Origin: Litchfieldella qijiaojingensis
GTDB taxonomy: Bacteria; Pseudomonadota; Gammaproteobacteria; Pseudomonadales; Halomonadaceae
NCBI RefSeq assembly: GCF_014651875.1
Contig: NZ_BMXS01000001.1
Coordinates: forward strand, 124,001-188,000
Length of the DNA: 64,000 bases
Reading direction: 5' to 3'
This document shows, piece by piece, positions 25,926-35,450 of this stretch; the first letter of the stretch is position 1; each line of letters opens with the position of its first letter. A program made the position numbers and the translations under genes. The notes beneath the pieces were generated by a model. It had not been told where the DNA came from. It did not search any database and saw only the letters and a program-made list of their open reading frames with translations.

Positions 25926-27563
25926 ATGAGCATCTTCTCCATTGGTTTGAGTGGCCTCAACGCAGCCCAAAATGCCTTGAATACCACCAGCAACAATATC
26001 AGCAACGTCTATACCTCAGGTTATAACCGCGAGTTGACGCTTCTCGGTGAGGGGCGGGCCGGAGGTGGCGTCGAGGTCAATGATATCCAGCGTCAGTTCA
26101 ATCGATATGTCGCCAGCCAGCTAAATTCGGCGACGAGTACGGCCAGTGCGTTGCAGACATATCAGACCCAGATCACCCAGATCGACGATCTGCTGGCTGA
26201 CCGAGATGCTGGCTTGGCTCCCCTGATGCAAGATTTCTTCTCGGCGCTGGAAGGGCTGGCCGGGGCACCTTCCGACCCAGCCGCGCGCCAAGGGGTGATT
26301 GGTGCTGCCGATACCCTGAGCGCCCAGTTCCGCTCCTTCGATCGCTATCTGCAGGACATGCAGGAGGGAGTCAACGGTCAAATCAAGGATGAAGTCACCC
26401 AGATCAACAACGCCACGGAACAGATCGCCAAGCTCAATCGCGAGATCGCCCTGGCGCGTGCGCGCAATGGCGAAGCGCCGAACAGCCTGCTCAACCAGCG
26501 TGATCAGGCCATTGCCGGGCTCAGCGAGCGCCTTGACGTGCGTCTGGTTGTCCAGGATGGCAAGACCTACAACATTTCGCTCCCCAACGGGCAGCCGTTG
26601 GTTTCGGGCACCAACCACTATCAGCTCGAAACCATGGAGTCTTCCAGTGACCCGCAGCGTACGGTGCTGGGTTACCGTGACTCTGGCGGCAATACGGTGG
26701 AAGTGAAGGAAAGCGTGATTACCGGCGGTACGCTTGGCGGCCTGATGACCTTCCGTTCCGAGACACTGGACAAGGTCCAGAACCAGATCGGTCAGTTGGC
26801 GGTGTCCCTGGCAATCGGCTTCAACGAGCAGCATGCCGAGGGTGTCGACAGCAATGGCGATCCGGGCGAGGACTTCTTCGCCATCGGCCAGCCTCTGGCT
26901 TATGCCAACGCCCGTAACACCGGCACGGCGGATGTCGTGGATACCCGGTTCGACGATGTCACTGACTTGCAGGCCGCGGACTACACGGTGCGAGTCACCG
27001 ACGATACGACGACCCCACCGACCGTCGAGGTCACTCGCAAGGATAATGGCGAAGTACTGGATACTGCCGATGTTTCGTTCGTCGGTAATGACTTGAGCTT
27101 CGGTGGTGTGGTGCTCACCTTCGACGACGCTACCAACCTCGTCAATGACGACCGTTTCGAGGTGCAACCGGTACGCCGAGCTGCGCAAGACATGGAAAGC
27201 TTGATCAGCGACCTGGACAAGATCGCCGCGGGCGAGGCCGCCGGTTCCGGCGACAACCGCAATGCCCTGGCCCTACAGGCGCTTCAGGACGAACTGCTGG
27301 TGGGAGGTAGCGCCACGGTCAACCAAGCCTATGCCGCGATGGTCAGTGACGTGGGTAACCGCACCAATATCGTCGAAGTCAATCTGGCCGCTCAGGAGGG
27401 CCTGACCGAGCAGTTGCAAGCGGTGCAGCAGTCTGAATCAGGTGTCAACCTGGACGAGGAAGCTGCCAACCTGATCCGTTATCAGCAGTATTACCAGGCC
27501 AATGCAAGAGTGATCGATGTCGGCTCGACGATTCTGGACACTATCCTGGGCCTGCGTGCCTGA
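25926..27563 (+). CDS. flgK: Flagellar hook-associated protein 1 (FlgK)
   Basis: The protein has 545 residues, normal for FlgK. The N-terminus FSIGLSGLNAAQNALNTTSN plus NISNVYTSGYNRE and the C-terminus EEAANLIRYQQYYQANARV are the axial D0 motifs. It forms the first hook-filament junction ring and is a client of FlgN. AAAGGAAAGG precedes the ATG. Confidence 0.96.
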   Translation: MSIFSIGLSGLNAAQNALNTTSNNISNVYTSGYNRELTLLGEGRAGGGVEVNDIQRQFNRYVASQLNSATSTASALQTYQTQITQIDDLLADRDAGLAPLMQDFFSALEGLAGAPSDPAARQGVIGAADTLSAQFRSFDRYLQDMQEGVNGQIKDEVTQINNATEQIAKLNREIALARARNGEAPNSLLNQRDQAIAGLSERLDVRLVVQDGKTYNISLPNGQPLVSGTNHYQLETMESSSDPQRTVLGYRDSGGNTVEVKESVITGGTLGGLMTFRSETLDKVQNQIGQLAVSLAIGFNEQHAEGVDSNGDPGEDFFAIGQPLAYANARNTGTADVVDTRFDDVTDLQAADYTVRVTDDTTTPPTVEVTRKDNGEVLDTADVSFVGNDLSFGGVVLTFDDATNLVNDDRFEVQPVRRAAQDMESLISDLDKIAAGEAAGSGDNRNALALQALQDELLVGGSATVNQAYAAMVSDVGNRTNIVEVNLAAQEGLTEQLQAVQQSESGVNLDEEAANLIRYQQYYQANARVIDVGSTILDTILGLRA

Positions 27564-27585
27564 TTCGTTCAAGGAGTGAAATGAC

Positions 27586-28818
27586 ATGCGTATCAGCACC
27601 GTGACCATGTTCGAGCAAAGTGTCTCGGGCATGAATCGCCAGCAGGGCGAGTTCATGAAGGTGGGGCAGCAGATTGCCTCCGGGCGCCGTGTGGTCAATC
27701 CCTCGGACGATCCCCAGGCGGCGTCGCAGGCGGTGGGAGTATCCCAATCCCAGGCCGTCAATCAGCAGTACAAGGACGCTCGCGTCTCGGCGCGCAACTC
27801 GTTGTCGCAGTCCGAGAATGTACTCAATAGTGTCAGTGACGCCATCGTGAGTGCCAAGACGCTGTTGGTGAAGAATTCCAGTGACACCCTGAGCGATGCC
27901 GATCGCAAGTCGGAGGCTAGCGTACTGCGCAGCATCTACGAGACGCTGATCGGCCAGGCCAATACCACCGATGGCAACGGCCGTTATCTGTTCGGTGGCT
28001 ATCAGGACGACGCGCCGCCCTTCGCGCGCAATGCCGATGACAGCGTGACCTATGTCGGCGATGACAATACGCGTGAGCAGCGTATCGATGCCTCGCGGCT
28101 GATGGCGGTGGCCGACAATGGCGAGGCTATCTTCCAGTCGATTCCCAGTGGCATGGGGTATGTGGCGATTGCCGAACGTGCCGTGGGCAGTACCGGGGAC
28201 GTGACCTTCTCCGGTCCCGCACGGGTCGATTCCACAGTGGCCGGTTACGGCGAGAACAAGTACACGATCACCTTCACGGCTGCGGACGAGTTCGAGATTG
28301 CGACCATCGACCCCAGTGGCACTACCATCGCAACCGAGACGCGTACCTATTCGAGTGGCGGTCCCATCAATTTCGGCGGCCTGTCCATGACTTTGTCCGG
28401 AACGCCGGACGTGGGTGACAGTGTTGACGTCAACCCTGCCGATCATGCCGATGCCAACCAGGACTTGTTCGCGACGCTCAAGCGCGCCATCGATGCATTG
28501 GAGTCACCGCTAGACGGTGATCCCGGGATCAAGGCCGATTTGAAGAATGCCTTGTCCACGTCGATGCGCGAGCTCGACAATAGCCTCGACAATGTCTTGA
28601 CCATGCGCGCTTCTATGGGGGCACGGCTCAATGAACTGGATGTAGTGGATGCCGTGGGCGACAATCGCAAGCTCAACTATGAGCAGACGATGTCCGATTT
28701 GGTCGATCTCGATTACGCCTCCGCGATTTCCGAATACAGCTTACGCCAGGTGGGCTTGCAGGCAGCTCAGCAAACCTTCGCCGACATGAAGGGGATGTCG
28801 CTTTTCAACTACCTGTAG
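27586..28818 (+). CDS. flgL: Flagellar hook-associated protein 3 (FlgL)
   Basis: The protein has 410 residues. It starts MRISTVTMFEQSVSGMNRQQ and ends with the flagellin-like helix DYASAISEYSLRQVGLQAAQ, the FlgL pattern. It forms the second junction ring under the filament. It lies 22 bp after flgK and ends the plus-strand flagellar block, meeting fliR tail to tail. Confidence 0.95.
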   Translation: MRISTVTMFEQSVSGMNRQQGEFMKVGQQIASGRRVVNPSDDPQAASQAVGVSQSQAVNQQYKDARVSARNSLSQSENVLNSVSDAIVSAKTLLVKNSSDTLSDADRKSEASVLRSIYETLIGQANTTDGNGRYLFGGYQDDAPPFARNADDSVTYVGDDNTREQRIDASRLMAVADNGEAIFQSIPSGMGYVAIAERAVGSTGDVTFSGPARVDSTVAGYGENKYTITFTAADEFEIATIDPSGTTIATETRTYSSGGPINFGGLSMTLSGTPDVGDSVDVNPADHADANQDLFATLKRAIDALESPLDGDPGIKADLKNALSTSMRELDNSLDNVLTMRASMGARLNELDVVDAVGDNRKLNYEQTMSDLVDLDYASAISEYSLRQVGLQAAQQTFADMKGMSLFNYL

Positions 28819-28840
28819 ATAGGCATCATCATGAGGCATG

Positions 28841-28874
28841 CAAGAGGGCCGTTCCTTTCGGGGCGGCCCTCTTG
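28841..28874. terminator. Probable bidirectional terminator between flgL and fliR
   Basis: CAAGAGGGCCG and CGGCCCTCTTG form an 11-bp perfect stem with a 12-nt loop, midway between two convergent operons. The T-runs after it are short on both strands, so strength is uncertain. Confidence 0.65.
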
Positions 28875-28890
28875 CTTGAATGCTCGAGAA

Positions 28891-29685
28891 TCAAGTCGTC
28901 AGTGGCGCCATGGCCTCGAGTAGTTGTCTGAGGAAGATCAGGCTGTCGCTGAACAGACCTTGCAGGAAGCGGCCAATATCGGTCATCAACACCATTAGCA
29001 GGAACAGGCCCGTGGTCAGCGACATCGGGAAGCCGATATTGAACACGGTGAGCTGCGGGGCGGAACGGTTGAGGATCCCCAGTGACAGGTTGATGATCAG
29101 CAGCGCGCCGACCAAGGGCAGGGCGAGCAGCATGCCGGAGACGAATATGGTGCCGCCGAAGCGTGCCAATAGCTCGAAGGCGCCGGCATTGAAGGTGCCT
29201 ATGCCGATGGGCAGGGTGAGGAAGGTGGAGGCAAGGATCTCGATCACGATCAAGTGGCCGTTGAACGCCAGGAACATCAATAGGCTGATCATGTAGAACA
29301 GCCTGGACAGGATCATGGTATTGGCCCCGGTGTCGGGCGAGAAGAAGGTCGCGAAGGCCAGACCCATCTGCAGGCCGATGAACTCGCCGGCAGCTTGTAC
29401 CACGGCGAATGTCACCTGCATGGTCAGGCCGATGGCGATCCCGATCAGCATCTGTTCGATCATGATGCCAAGACTGGCCCAGGAGATCAGCGGTGCCTCG
29501 GGTAGCGGGGGTAGGCTGGGCCCGATGACCACTGTCAGCAAAGCGGCAAGGCCAAGCTTGGCTTGGCGCGGCACGCTGGAATGCCCCATCAGCGGCGCGG
29601 CCATCATAAAGGCGGTGATGCGTACGAATGGCCAGAAGAATAGCATCAGCCAGCCCTGCAACTGGTCGAAGGTGACCTCGATCAT
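28891..29685 (-). CDS. fliR: Flagellar export gate protein FliR
   Basis: The protein has 264 residues with about six hydrophobic membrane segments and FliR signatures such as MGLAFATFFSPDTGANT. It is part of the FliP5Q4R1 export gate in the inner membrane. It is the last gene of the fliLMNOPQR block. flhB, which often follows fliR, is not next here. Confidence 0.95.
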   Translation of the reverse strand: MIEVTFDQLQGWLMLFFWPFVRITAFMMAAPLMGHSSVPRQAKLGLAALLTVVIGPSLPPLPEAPLISWASLGIMIEQMLIGIAIGLTMQVTFAVVQAAGEFIGLQMGLAFATFFSPDTGANTMILSRLFYMISLLMFLAFNGHLIVIEILASTFLTLPIGIGTFNAGAFELLARFGGTIFVSGMLLALPLVGALLIINLSLGILNRSAPQLTVFNIGFPMSLTTGLFLLMVLMTDIGRFLQGLFSDSLIFLRQLLEAMAPLTT

Positions 29686-29698
29686 CGGGATGGCCCGT

Positions 29699-29968
29699 CT
29701 AGGTCAGCATCATGGGGATGTTGGTGAACAGCTCACGGGTGAAGTCGGTGATCAGTTTCAACAGCCAGGGGCCGACCAGCACCAGGGCGGTGAACACGCC
29801 GAGAATCTTGGGGATGAAAGATAGTGTCATCTCGTTGATCTGAGTGGCGGCTTGGAACAGGCTGACCAGCAGGCCGATCAACAGTGCGGTGATCAACAGC
29901 GGCCCGGCCAGGAACAAGGTCACGCGCATTCCCTGGTAGGCCATGCCCATTACCGTTTCGGGCGTCAT
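29699..29968 (-). CDS. fliQ: Flagellar export gate protein FliQ
   Basis: The protein has 89 residues and two hydrophobic hairpin helices (ALLIGLLVSLFQAATQINEM is the conserved core). It is the FliQ subunit of the export gate and lies between fliP and fliR with gaps of 13 to 28 bp. Confidence 0.95.
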   Translation of the reverse strand: MTPETVMGMAYQGMRVTLFLAGPLLITALLIGLLVSLFQAATQINEMTLSFIPKILGVFTALVLVGPWLLKLITDFTRELFTNIPMMLT

Positions 29969-29996
29969 GGGAGCGTCCTCCGCTGCTTGGGTCGGG

Positions 29997-30755
29997 TCAT
30001 AGGTAGAAGCTCTCCGCCAGCGAGCCGATGATCAGTTGCCAGCCGTCGACCAGCACGAACAACATCAGCTTGAAGGGCAGGGAGATGGTGGCCGGCGGTA
30101 CCATCATCATGCCCAGCGACATCAGCACGCTGGCTACCACGAGGTCGATGATCAAAAAAGGAATGAAGATGGTGAAACCGATCTGGAACGCGGTCTTCAA
30201 CTCGCTGGTGACGAAGGCCGGCATCAATACGCGCATGGGGACGTCTTCCGGGCCCTGCATGTCTCCGACATCAGCGAGTCCGGCGAATAGCGCCAAGTCG
30301 GGTTCGCGGGTCTGAGCCAGCATGAATTCGCGGAACGGCTGGCTGCCCAGCGTCAGAAACTGCTCGAAATTGACATCGTCGTTGGAGAGCGGTACCCAGG
30401 CGGCTTCATAGACTTGGGAGAAGACCGGCGACATCACGAAGAAGGTCAGGAACAATGCCAGGCCCAACAGGACCTGGTTGGGTGGGGCGGACTGGGTGCC
30501 CATGGCGGTACGCAGCAGGCTGAGTACGATGATGATGCGGGTGAACCCGGTCATCATCAGCAGCAATGCCGGCAGGAAAGCCATGGAAGTGAGTAGTAGC
30601 AGGGTCTGCAGCTTGAGCGACCACTGCTGCCCGCCGTCGGCGAGAGGACGGCTGATGATGCCTGGAATTTCCTGGGCCAGAGCCGAATCCGGGAGCGCCA
30701 GTGCCAGCAACAATACCAGGCAGCCGAGCCAAGGGAAGAAGTGCGATAGCCTCAC
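29997..30755 (-). CDS. fliP: Flagellar export gate protein FliP
   Basis: The protein has 252 residues with a cleavable signal peptide (end near ALA) and four membrane segments. [18 protein letters not shown] and the [15 protein letters not shown] end are typical FliP motifs. The start is GTG at 30755, overlapping the fliO stop (GTGA). FliP pentamers form the export pore. Confidence 0.95.
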   Translation of the reverse strand: MRLSHFFPWLGCLVLLLALALPDSALAQEIPGIISRPLADGGQQWSLKLQTLLLLTSMAFLPALLLMMTGFTRIIIVLSLLRTAMGTQSAPPNQVLLGLALFLTFFVMSPVFSQVYEAAWVPLSNDDVNFEQFLTLGSQPFREFMLAQTREPDLALFAGLADVGDMQGPEDVPMRVLMPAFVTSELKTAFQIGFTIFIPFLIIDLVVASVLMSLGMMMVPPATISLPFKLMLFVLVDGWQLIIGSLAESFYL

Positions 30756-31207
30756 GACTCCCCCCGAGGAGGCTGCTTACGGTTACCGACGGCATGTGCG
30801 ACATTATGCCTTAGTGCTTGAGCGAAACGGCCGGCGAACCCTTCCGCCTCGGGATGTGCTGGCTGCTGGGATGCTCTCTCCAGCGGGGCTTTCAGTTCAT
30901 GCAGTTTGCTGATTTGGCCACCGCCAACGCCGAGCACCAGCCAAGTATCTTCCACTTCAACGATCACCACGCGCTCTCGGCTGCCTACCGCCGTGCTACC
31001 GATCACTTGCAAGCGACTGCCATGCAGGTGGCGGCTGGGGCCCCAGCGTTTGACCAAGTAGCTGCACAGCACGATGATGGCGATGACCAGCGCCAGTGCC
31101 ATGGCGGTCTTGCCAAGGGCAGCCATGCCCATGAGTGCATCGCTACCGCCGGCCATGGCGTCCAGACCGTTGCCGGGTGCCGGTGTCGTCGAGGGGGAGT
31201 CGCTCAT
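30752..31207 (-). CDS. fliO: Flagellar assembly protein FliO
   Basis: The protein has 151 residues: a short polar N-terminus, one membrane span ([19 protein letters not shown]) and a cytoplasmic part with [20 protein letters not shown], the FliO core. FliO stabilises FliP during gate assembly. It overlaps fliN (ATGA) and fliP (GTGA), so the three are translationally coupled. Confidence 0.93.
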   Translation of the reverse strand: MSDSPSTTPAPGNGLDAMAGGSDALMGMAALGKTAMALALVIAIIVLCSYLVKRWGPSRHLHGSRLQVIGSTAVGSRERVVIVEVEDTWLVLGVGGGQISKLHELKAPLERASQQPAHPEAEGFAGRFAQALRHNVAHAVGNRKQPPRGES

Positions 31208-31719
31208 CGGTTGAGTTTTTGCACACGCTCGGAAGGAGTGATGATTTCGGTGATGCGGATACCGTATTTGTCATCCACCACCACGACTTCCCCTTGGGCG
31301 ATCAGATACCCATTGATCAGGATATCCATGGGCTCCCCGGCCAGACCATCGAGCTCGACCACCGAGCCTTGGGCCAGCTCCAGCAGTTGCTTGATGGTGA
31401 TGCGGGTTCGGCCAAGCTCCACGGTGAGCTTGACGGGGATGTCCATGATCATTTCCAGGTCCCGCATGGCACCGCTTTTCTCTTCCTTGTCGAGTGGCTT
31501 GAAGACTTTGTCGCCAGCGGCCTGGGCCGAAGGTTCCGGTATCGGATCGTCGCCATCCTCGGTTTCGGTGGCGGCTTGTTCCGCCAAGGCGGCAGCCCAG
31601 GGATCATCCTCATCGGCAGCGTCACCGCCGGCTTCCTGTTCGGCCATGGCGCTCGCCCAATCGTCCTCGACATCCTTTTTACGGTCGGGCTTCTGATCAG
31701 GATTCTTGGGATCAGTCAT
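31204..31719 (-). CDS. fliN: Flagellar motor switch protein FliN
   Basis: The protein has 171 residues from ATG 31719 (MTDPKNPDQK), which overlaps the fliM stop by 8 nt; an ATG at 31758 lies deeper in fliM. The C-terminal SpoA domain (MDIPVKLTVELGRTRITIKQ) is standard FliN. The N-terminal 80 residues are unusually acidic and Ala/Glu-rich, longer than in E. coli (137 aa). FliN forms the lower C-ring and binds FliH. Confidence 0.95.
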   Translation of the reverse strand: MTDPKNPDQKPDRKKDVEDDWASAMAEQEAGGDAADEDDPWAAALAEQAATETEDGDDPIPEPSAQAAGDKVFKPLDKEEKSGAMRDLEMIMDIPVKLTVELGRTRITIKQLLELAQGSVVELDGLAGEPMDILINGYLIAQGEVVVVDDKYGIRITEIITPSERVQKLNR

Positions 31720-32764
31720 TATCGGATTCCTTGGCTTGCGGCGTTGATCCTTTGACAAAGGAGTCCTTGGCCGGCTTGTTCATCGTGGCATGTTCGATCA
31801 GTTCCGAGACACGCAGTGCGCGTTGCCCCTTCTGGCTGCCGTACTCGCAGCGCATGACCGGCACGCCGTCGACACTGGCGGTGACGATGTCCGGCAGCTC
31901 GATGGGTAGGACATCCCCGACCTTCAGCGACATGACGCGCCCGATGGTCGTGGGAATGTCGATGAAGTCGGCAACCAGCTCGATCTGCGACTGCTTGATC
32001 TCGCCAGCCATGCGCTGTCCCCATTGGAACTCCTCCTCCGGGTGGCTGTCGGTTAGCGGACCGCTCAACTGGTCGCGCAGGGGCTCGATCATCGAGTAGG
32101 GCATGCAGATCTGGAAGTCGCTGGACAGGTTGCCTACCTCCAGATGGAAGGTGCTGTTGACGACGATTTCGTTGGGCGAGCTGGTGATGTTGGTGAACTT
32201 CACCTGCATTTCCGAGCGCAGGAAGTCGATTTCCAGGGGATAGACGGATCGCCAGGATTCCTGATAGGCGTCTATCGCAAGTGTCAGCATGCGTCGGATG
32301 ATGCGCTGTTCAGTATGGGTGAATTCGCGGCCTTCGGACTTGGTTAGAAAGCGCCCGTCGCCACCGAACAGGTTGTCGACCACCATGAACACCAAGCTGG
32401 GGGGGAACACCACCAGCGCTGAACCGCGCAGCGGCTTCATCGCGATCATGTTCAGGTTGGTCGGGACCGGAACATTGCGCGAGAAGTCGCTGTAGCTTTG
32501 GTAGCGCACGCTATCGACAGTGATATCCGCACTGCGACGCAGCAGATTGAACAGGCTCATGCGGAAATGTCGTGCGAAGCGCTCGTTGATGATGTCCAGC
32601 GCATGCAGCCGCTCGCGGATCACCCGATGCTGGGTCGCCGGATCGTAGGGACGCACGCGTGAATTTCCCGTCTTGTTGTCGGCGGGCGCGGCGTCCTCTT
32701 CACCACTGACGCCCTTGAGAAGGGCGTCGATCTCATCCTGCGAGAGCAAATCGTCTTGGGACAT
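31712..32764 (-). CDS. fliM: Flagellar motor switch protein FliM
   Basis: The protein has 350 residues. The N-terminal CheY-P binding peptide (LLSQDEIDALLKGV) is intact, followed by the middle domain and a C-terminal SpoA domain. It controls rotation direction in the C-ring, so chemotactic control via CheY is expected although no che genes are here. Confidence 0.97.
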   Translation of the reverse strand: MSQDDLLSQDEIDALLKGVSGEEDAAPADNKTGNSRVRPYDPATQHRVIRERLHALDIINERFARHFRMSLFNLLRRSADITVDSVRYQSYSDFSRNVPVPTNLNMIAMKPLRGSALVVFPPSLVFMVVDNLFGGDGRFLTKSEGREFTHTEQRIIRRMLTLAIDAYQESWRSVYPLEIDFLRSEMQVKFTNITSSPNEIVVNSTFHLEVGNLSSDFQICMPYSMIEPLRDQLSGPLTDSHPEEEFQWGQRMAGEIKQSQIELVADFIDIPTTIGRVMSLKVGDVLPIELPDIVTASVDGVPVMRCEYGSQKGQRALRVSELIEHATMNKPAKDSFVKGSTPQAKESDND

Positions 32765-32809
32765 GGCGCTATTGCACTTCTGTAAGGGCTATGAGGTCAC
32801 TATCGACAA

Positions 32810-33304
32810 TTACTGGACGATGAATTCAGTGTAGAGCACGTCATTGATCGCAAGAGGCGGCTGAGGGTCAGCCAATGGCCGCTCGAACAGGCTAAGGATC
32901 TGTTCCGACAGGGCTTTCTTGCCTTCCGGCGTGGTCAGGTCTTCGGCATGTTGGCTCGAAAGCAGAGTCAGTAGCCGGCTGCGTACCTGGGGCATGTGCT
33001 CCTGCAGGATCTTGCTGGTCATCTCGTTGCCGACCTGCAACGAGAGACCCACGTACAGTAGACGCTGGTCGTATTGGCGACTCTGAACGTTGACCGTAAA
33101 GGGCTTGATCTCGACGAAGATCGGTGTTGGCCCCACCAGAGGTTCGGGCTCCGCTTGCACCTGTGGCTGAATCTCGGCCCGGCTGTCCATGAAATAGAAC
33201 ACGGCGACCGAGCTGCCCATCGAGAAGAGAATGACGAGGATGCCCAGTAACCACCAAGGCTTGCGGGTGCCTGAAGTCGAAGATTTTGCCATTGCTTCCG
33301 CCAT
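32810..33304 (-). CDS. fliL: Flagellar basal body-associated protein FliL
   Basis: The protein has 164 residues from ATG 33304 (MAEAMAKSS); ATG 33292 (MAKSSTSG) is an equally reasonable start, and neither has a strong Shine-Dalgarno sequence. One N-terminal membrane span (WWLLGILVILFSMGSSVAVF) anchors a periplasmic domain ending VLYTEFIVQ, typical of FliL. It supports the stator ring under load. It is the first gene of fliLMNOPQR. Confidence 0.93.
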   Translation of the reverse strand: MAEAMAKSSTSGTRKPWWLLGILVILFSMGSSVAVFYFMDSRAEIQPQVQAEPEPLVGPTPIFVEIKPFTVNVQSRQYDQRLLYVGLSLQVGNEMTSKILQEHMPQVRSRLLTLLSSQHAEDLTTPEGKKALSEQILSLFERPLADPQPPLAINDVLYTEFIVQ

Positions 33305-33441
33305 CGAGAATTGAATCGGCCTATTCAGGCCTTCATGAATGCAGTATGGCGACAGCCGGGCCGTCACCATGGCTCGAAAAGGCTGGCCTTACAGGCTTAT
33401 CTTGCCGCTTTGCGCTGCTCGACCCACCTTGACCTCCTGAG

Positions 33442-33468
33442 TTATCGGCAGCGATGCCGTGAAATGAA
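33442..33468 (-). promoter_or_regulatory. Weak candidate sigma-28 promoter upstream of fliL
   Basis: A perfect GCCGATAA -10 box occurs on the minus strand in the fliK-fliL gap, but the -35 position (TTCATTTC, 11 bp upstream) fits the consensus poorly. It might let fliLMNOPQR be read apart from fliF-K. Confidence 0.3.
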
Positions 33469-33481
33469 GCCCGAGCGACGC

Positions 33482-34942
33482 TCAGGCGTACAGGTCCACG
33501 CGTCCATTCGAACCATCGTGGGCGAGCGGTATCGTCACGCCATCCTGGTCTTCGCTGGCAATGACGTCGTCGGCGCCCGCTACCATCGAGTTGGAGTTCC
33601 CAGCAAAGGCTGGCTGCTCTTGCGGCTGTTGTTGGGGGTGCTCGCCAACCATGGTTTCACCCAGGGAGATGCCCTGTTCTTCCAGGGCCTCGCGCAACTG
33701 GGGAATGGCTTGTTCGATGGCGGTGCGAACCTGAGCATGAGCCGATAGGAACTGAGCTTGGGCGCCATGTTCGTTGACCTTCAGGCTGACCGATAGTGGC
33801 CCCAACTCCGCTGGGTTGAGGTGCAGCTCGACCCGCTGTCCTCCTCGTTGGTGAAGGCCGACGAGCTGCTGTCCCAGTTGCTGCGACCATTGCGGGCTGG
33901 ATACGTGAGCGGGTAGCGTGCTCGCTAGCATCGGATTGGTGGCCTGAGCAGGGGCACTAGCGGCTCCTCCCGACACGGCGCCAGTCTGTCCTTGGCCCGA
34001 TGTGCCGATGACATGGTGCATGTCCATACCGCCACGTACCGAGTTTTCATTACCTTGCCCAGGTTGGCCACTGAAGCCACCGTCGCGCATGACCGTTTCG
34101 ATCTGAGGGGGAAGCGATGGGGGCTGGTTACCCTGTGTAGTAGTGGTCTGGGTAGCAGCAGTGGCCGACTGGCCATCCAGCGTTTGCAAGCCGCTAGCCA
34201 TCCGACGATGGATATCGTCAGAAGCCGACTGGGGCAGGGCCGGGGCGAGCTGCGTCTGTGCCGGACCCACATCCGGTGCGGCATGGGCGGATTGTCGGTT
34301 TGCGGCCGGTTCCGCGAGTAGCGGTCGAGCGCTCGATACTTGCTGCGCTTGTAGACCGGCATTCATTATCGACTGGGCTCGCTCCGGCCCAGGCTGGACA
34401 TGCTCGGCGCCCGTCCCGGTCACTGCCTCGGTGACGTTCCCGGTAGCGATCTCAGTGGTGGCCGGGGACACCTCTCCGCGTAGCTGTCCCGCCTGATCGA
34501 TCAGCGCCAGGCGTTCGCGAATAGTGGCAAGCGGATCCTGCTCGCCGGGCGCGATGTCTGTCGCCAAGAGTGCGTCGGCAGGGAGCGCTTCACTAGATGC
34601 CGAGTCGGTAACGATGACCTCTTCGAGGAGTCGACGCATTTCGGATGCTTGGCCAGACATGCCGCTGGCCTGGGCGATCCCTTGGGGAAGCGGTGCCAGA
34701 GAGGCTGTTGGTGAAGTATCCGTTTGTTCCTGCCCCTGGGTCTTCTGGCTATCCAGTGTGGCAAGAGCCGATTTGCCGGAAGTGTCGCGAGGTGTGTCTA
34801 CCGGAATGGTGCTGGTTTGGGCGCTGGCCTGATCGAAATGGCTCGAGAACGCTCCTTCCGGCGGGACATCGGTTTGCTTGACACCATTGCTGGGTGTGGC
34901 GGCGGCCTTGCCGGTCGGGGTGAGTAACGCGTGAATGTCCAT
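33482..34942 (-). CDS. fliK: Flagellar hook-length control protein FliK
   Basis: The protein has 486 residues. Most of it is low-complexity and rich in Ala, Gln, Thr, Ser and Pro, as expected for the secreted molecular ruler. The C-terminal Flg_hook domain (about 360-450) contains VELHLNPAELGPLSVSLKV, which triggers the FlhB substrate switch. It follows fliJ by 37 bp. Confidence 0.93.
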   Translation of the reverse strand: MDIHALLTPTGKAAATPSNGVKQTDVPPEGAFSSHFDQASAQTSTIPVDTPRDTSGKSALATLDSQKTQGQEQTDTSPTASLAPLPQGIAQASGMSGQASEMRRLLEEVIVTDSASSEALPADALLATDIAPGEQDPLATIRERLALIDQAGQLRGEVSPATTEIATGNVTEAVTGTGAEHVQPGPERAQSIMNAGLQAQQVSSARPLLAEPAANRQSAHAAPDVGPAQTQLAPALPQSASDDIHRRMASGLQTLDGQSATAATQTTTTQGNQPPSLPPQIETVMRDGGFSGQPGQGNENSVRGGMDMHHVIGTSGQGQTGAVSGGAASAPAQATNPMLASTLPAHVSSPQWSQQLGQQLVGLHQRGGQRVELHLNPAELGPLSVSLKVNEHGAQAQFLSAHAQVRTAIEQAIPQLREALEEQGISLGETMVGEHPQQQPQEQPAFAGNSNSMVAGADDVIASEDQDGVTIPLAHDGSNGRVDLYA

Positions 34943-34979
34943 AATGAACCTCCTTCAGACACGAATGCCGGGCAGGGCG

Positions 34980-35450
34980 TTAGGCACCACTGGGGCTGGC
35001 CGCATCGTGGTTGCGTTGCCGTAGCAAGGTATTGTTGGTGATTTCGTCGCTGTGACGCATCTCTCGACGACTCTCCCGTCGACTGGCTTGTTCGGCGCGC
35101 CGTGTTGCCAGCGTATCGTAGGAAGACAGCTTGCGTTGCTGCTGTTGCCAATGCTGCTGGCTGGCCTGGACGCGCTGCTGCTGTTCGTCAAGGGCTCGTC
35201 TGGCTCGCTCGAGTGCGGCATCCAGGGAGCGTAGGAATGCCTGATAGTTGTGCATGGTGGCCGGGTCGATGCCATCGAACATGGCCTGCTGCAGCCGTTG
35301 GGCATATTCCAGGCGATAGCGGCCCAGCGTTTCGATCTGGACTTCGACCTGTTGGCGACTCCGGCGGTCGGTTGCCAGAGCTTGGCCAGCGTTGTCGCGA
35401 GCCTCGCGAGCCAGGTCGATCAAGGTGTCGAGCGGTTGCTGTCGGTTCAT
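34980..35450 (-). CDS. fliJ: Flagellar export protein FliJ
   Basis: The protein has 156 residues and is a long antiparallel coiled coil rich in Gln, Arg and Ala (for example [20 protein letters not shown]). FliJ is the stalk-like partner of the FliI ATPase, resembling the gamma subunit of F1. Its ATG overlaps the fliI stop (ATGA). Confidence 0.9.
   Translation of the reverse strand: MNRQQPLDTLIDLAREARDNAGQALATDRRSRQQVEVQIETLGRYRLEYAQRLQQAMFDGIDPATMHNYQAFLRSLDAALERARRALDEQQQRVQASQQHWQQQQRKLSSYDTLATRRAEQASRRESRREMRHSDEITNNTLLRQRNHDAASPSGA

Noticed and set aside
26121-27188. A 355-residue minus-strand frame opposite flgK.
   Set aside because: flgK is complete on the other strand with clear axial-protein motifs; the antisense frame is a high-GC shadow.
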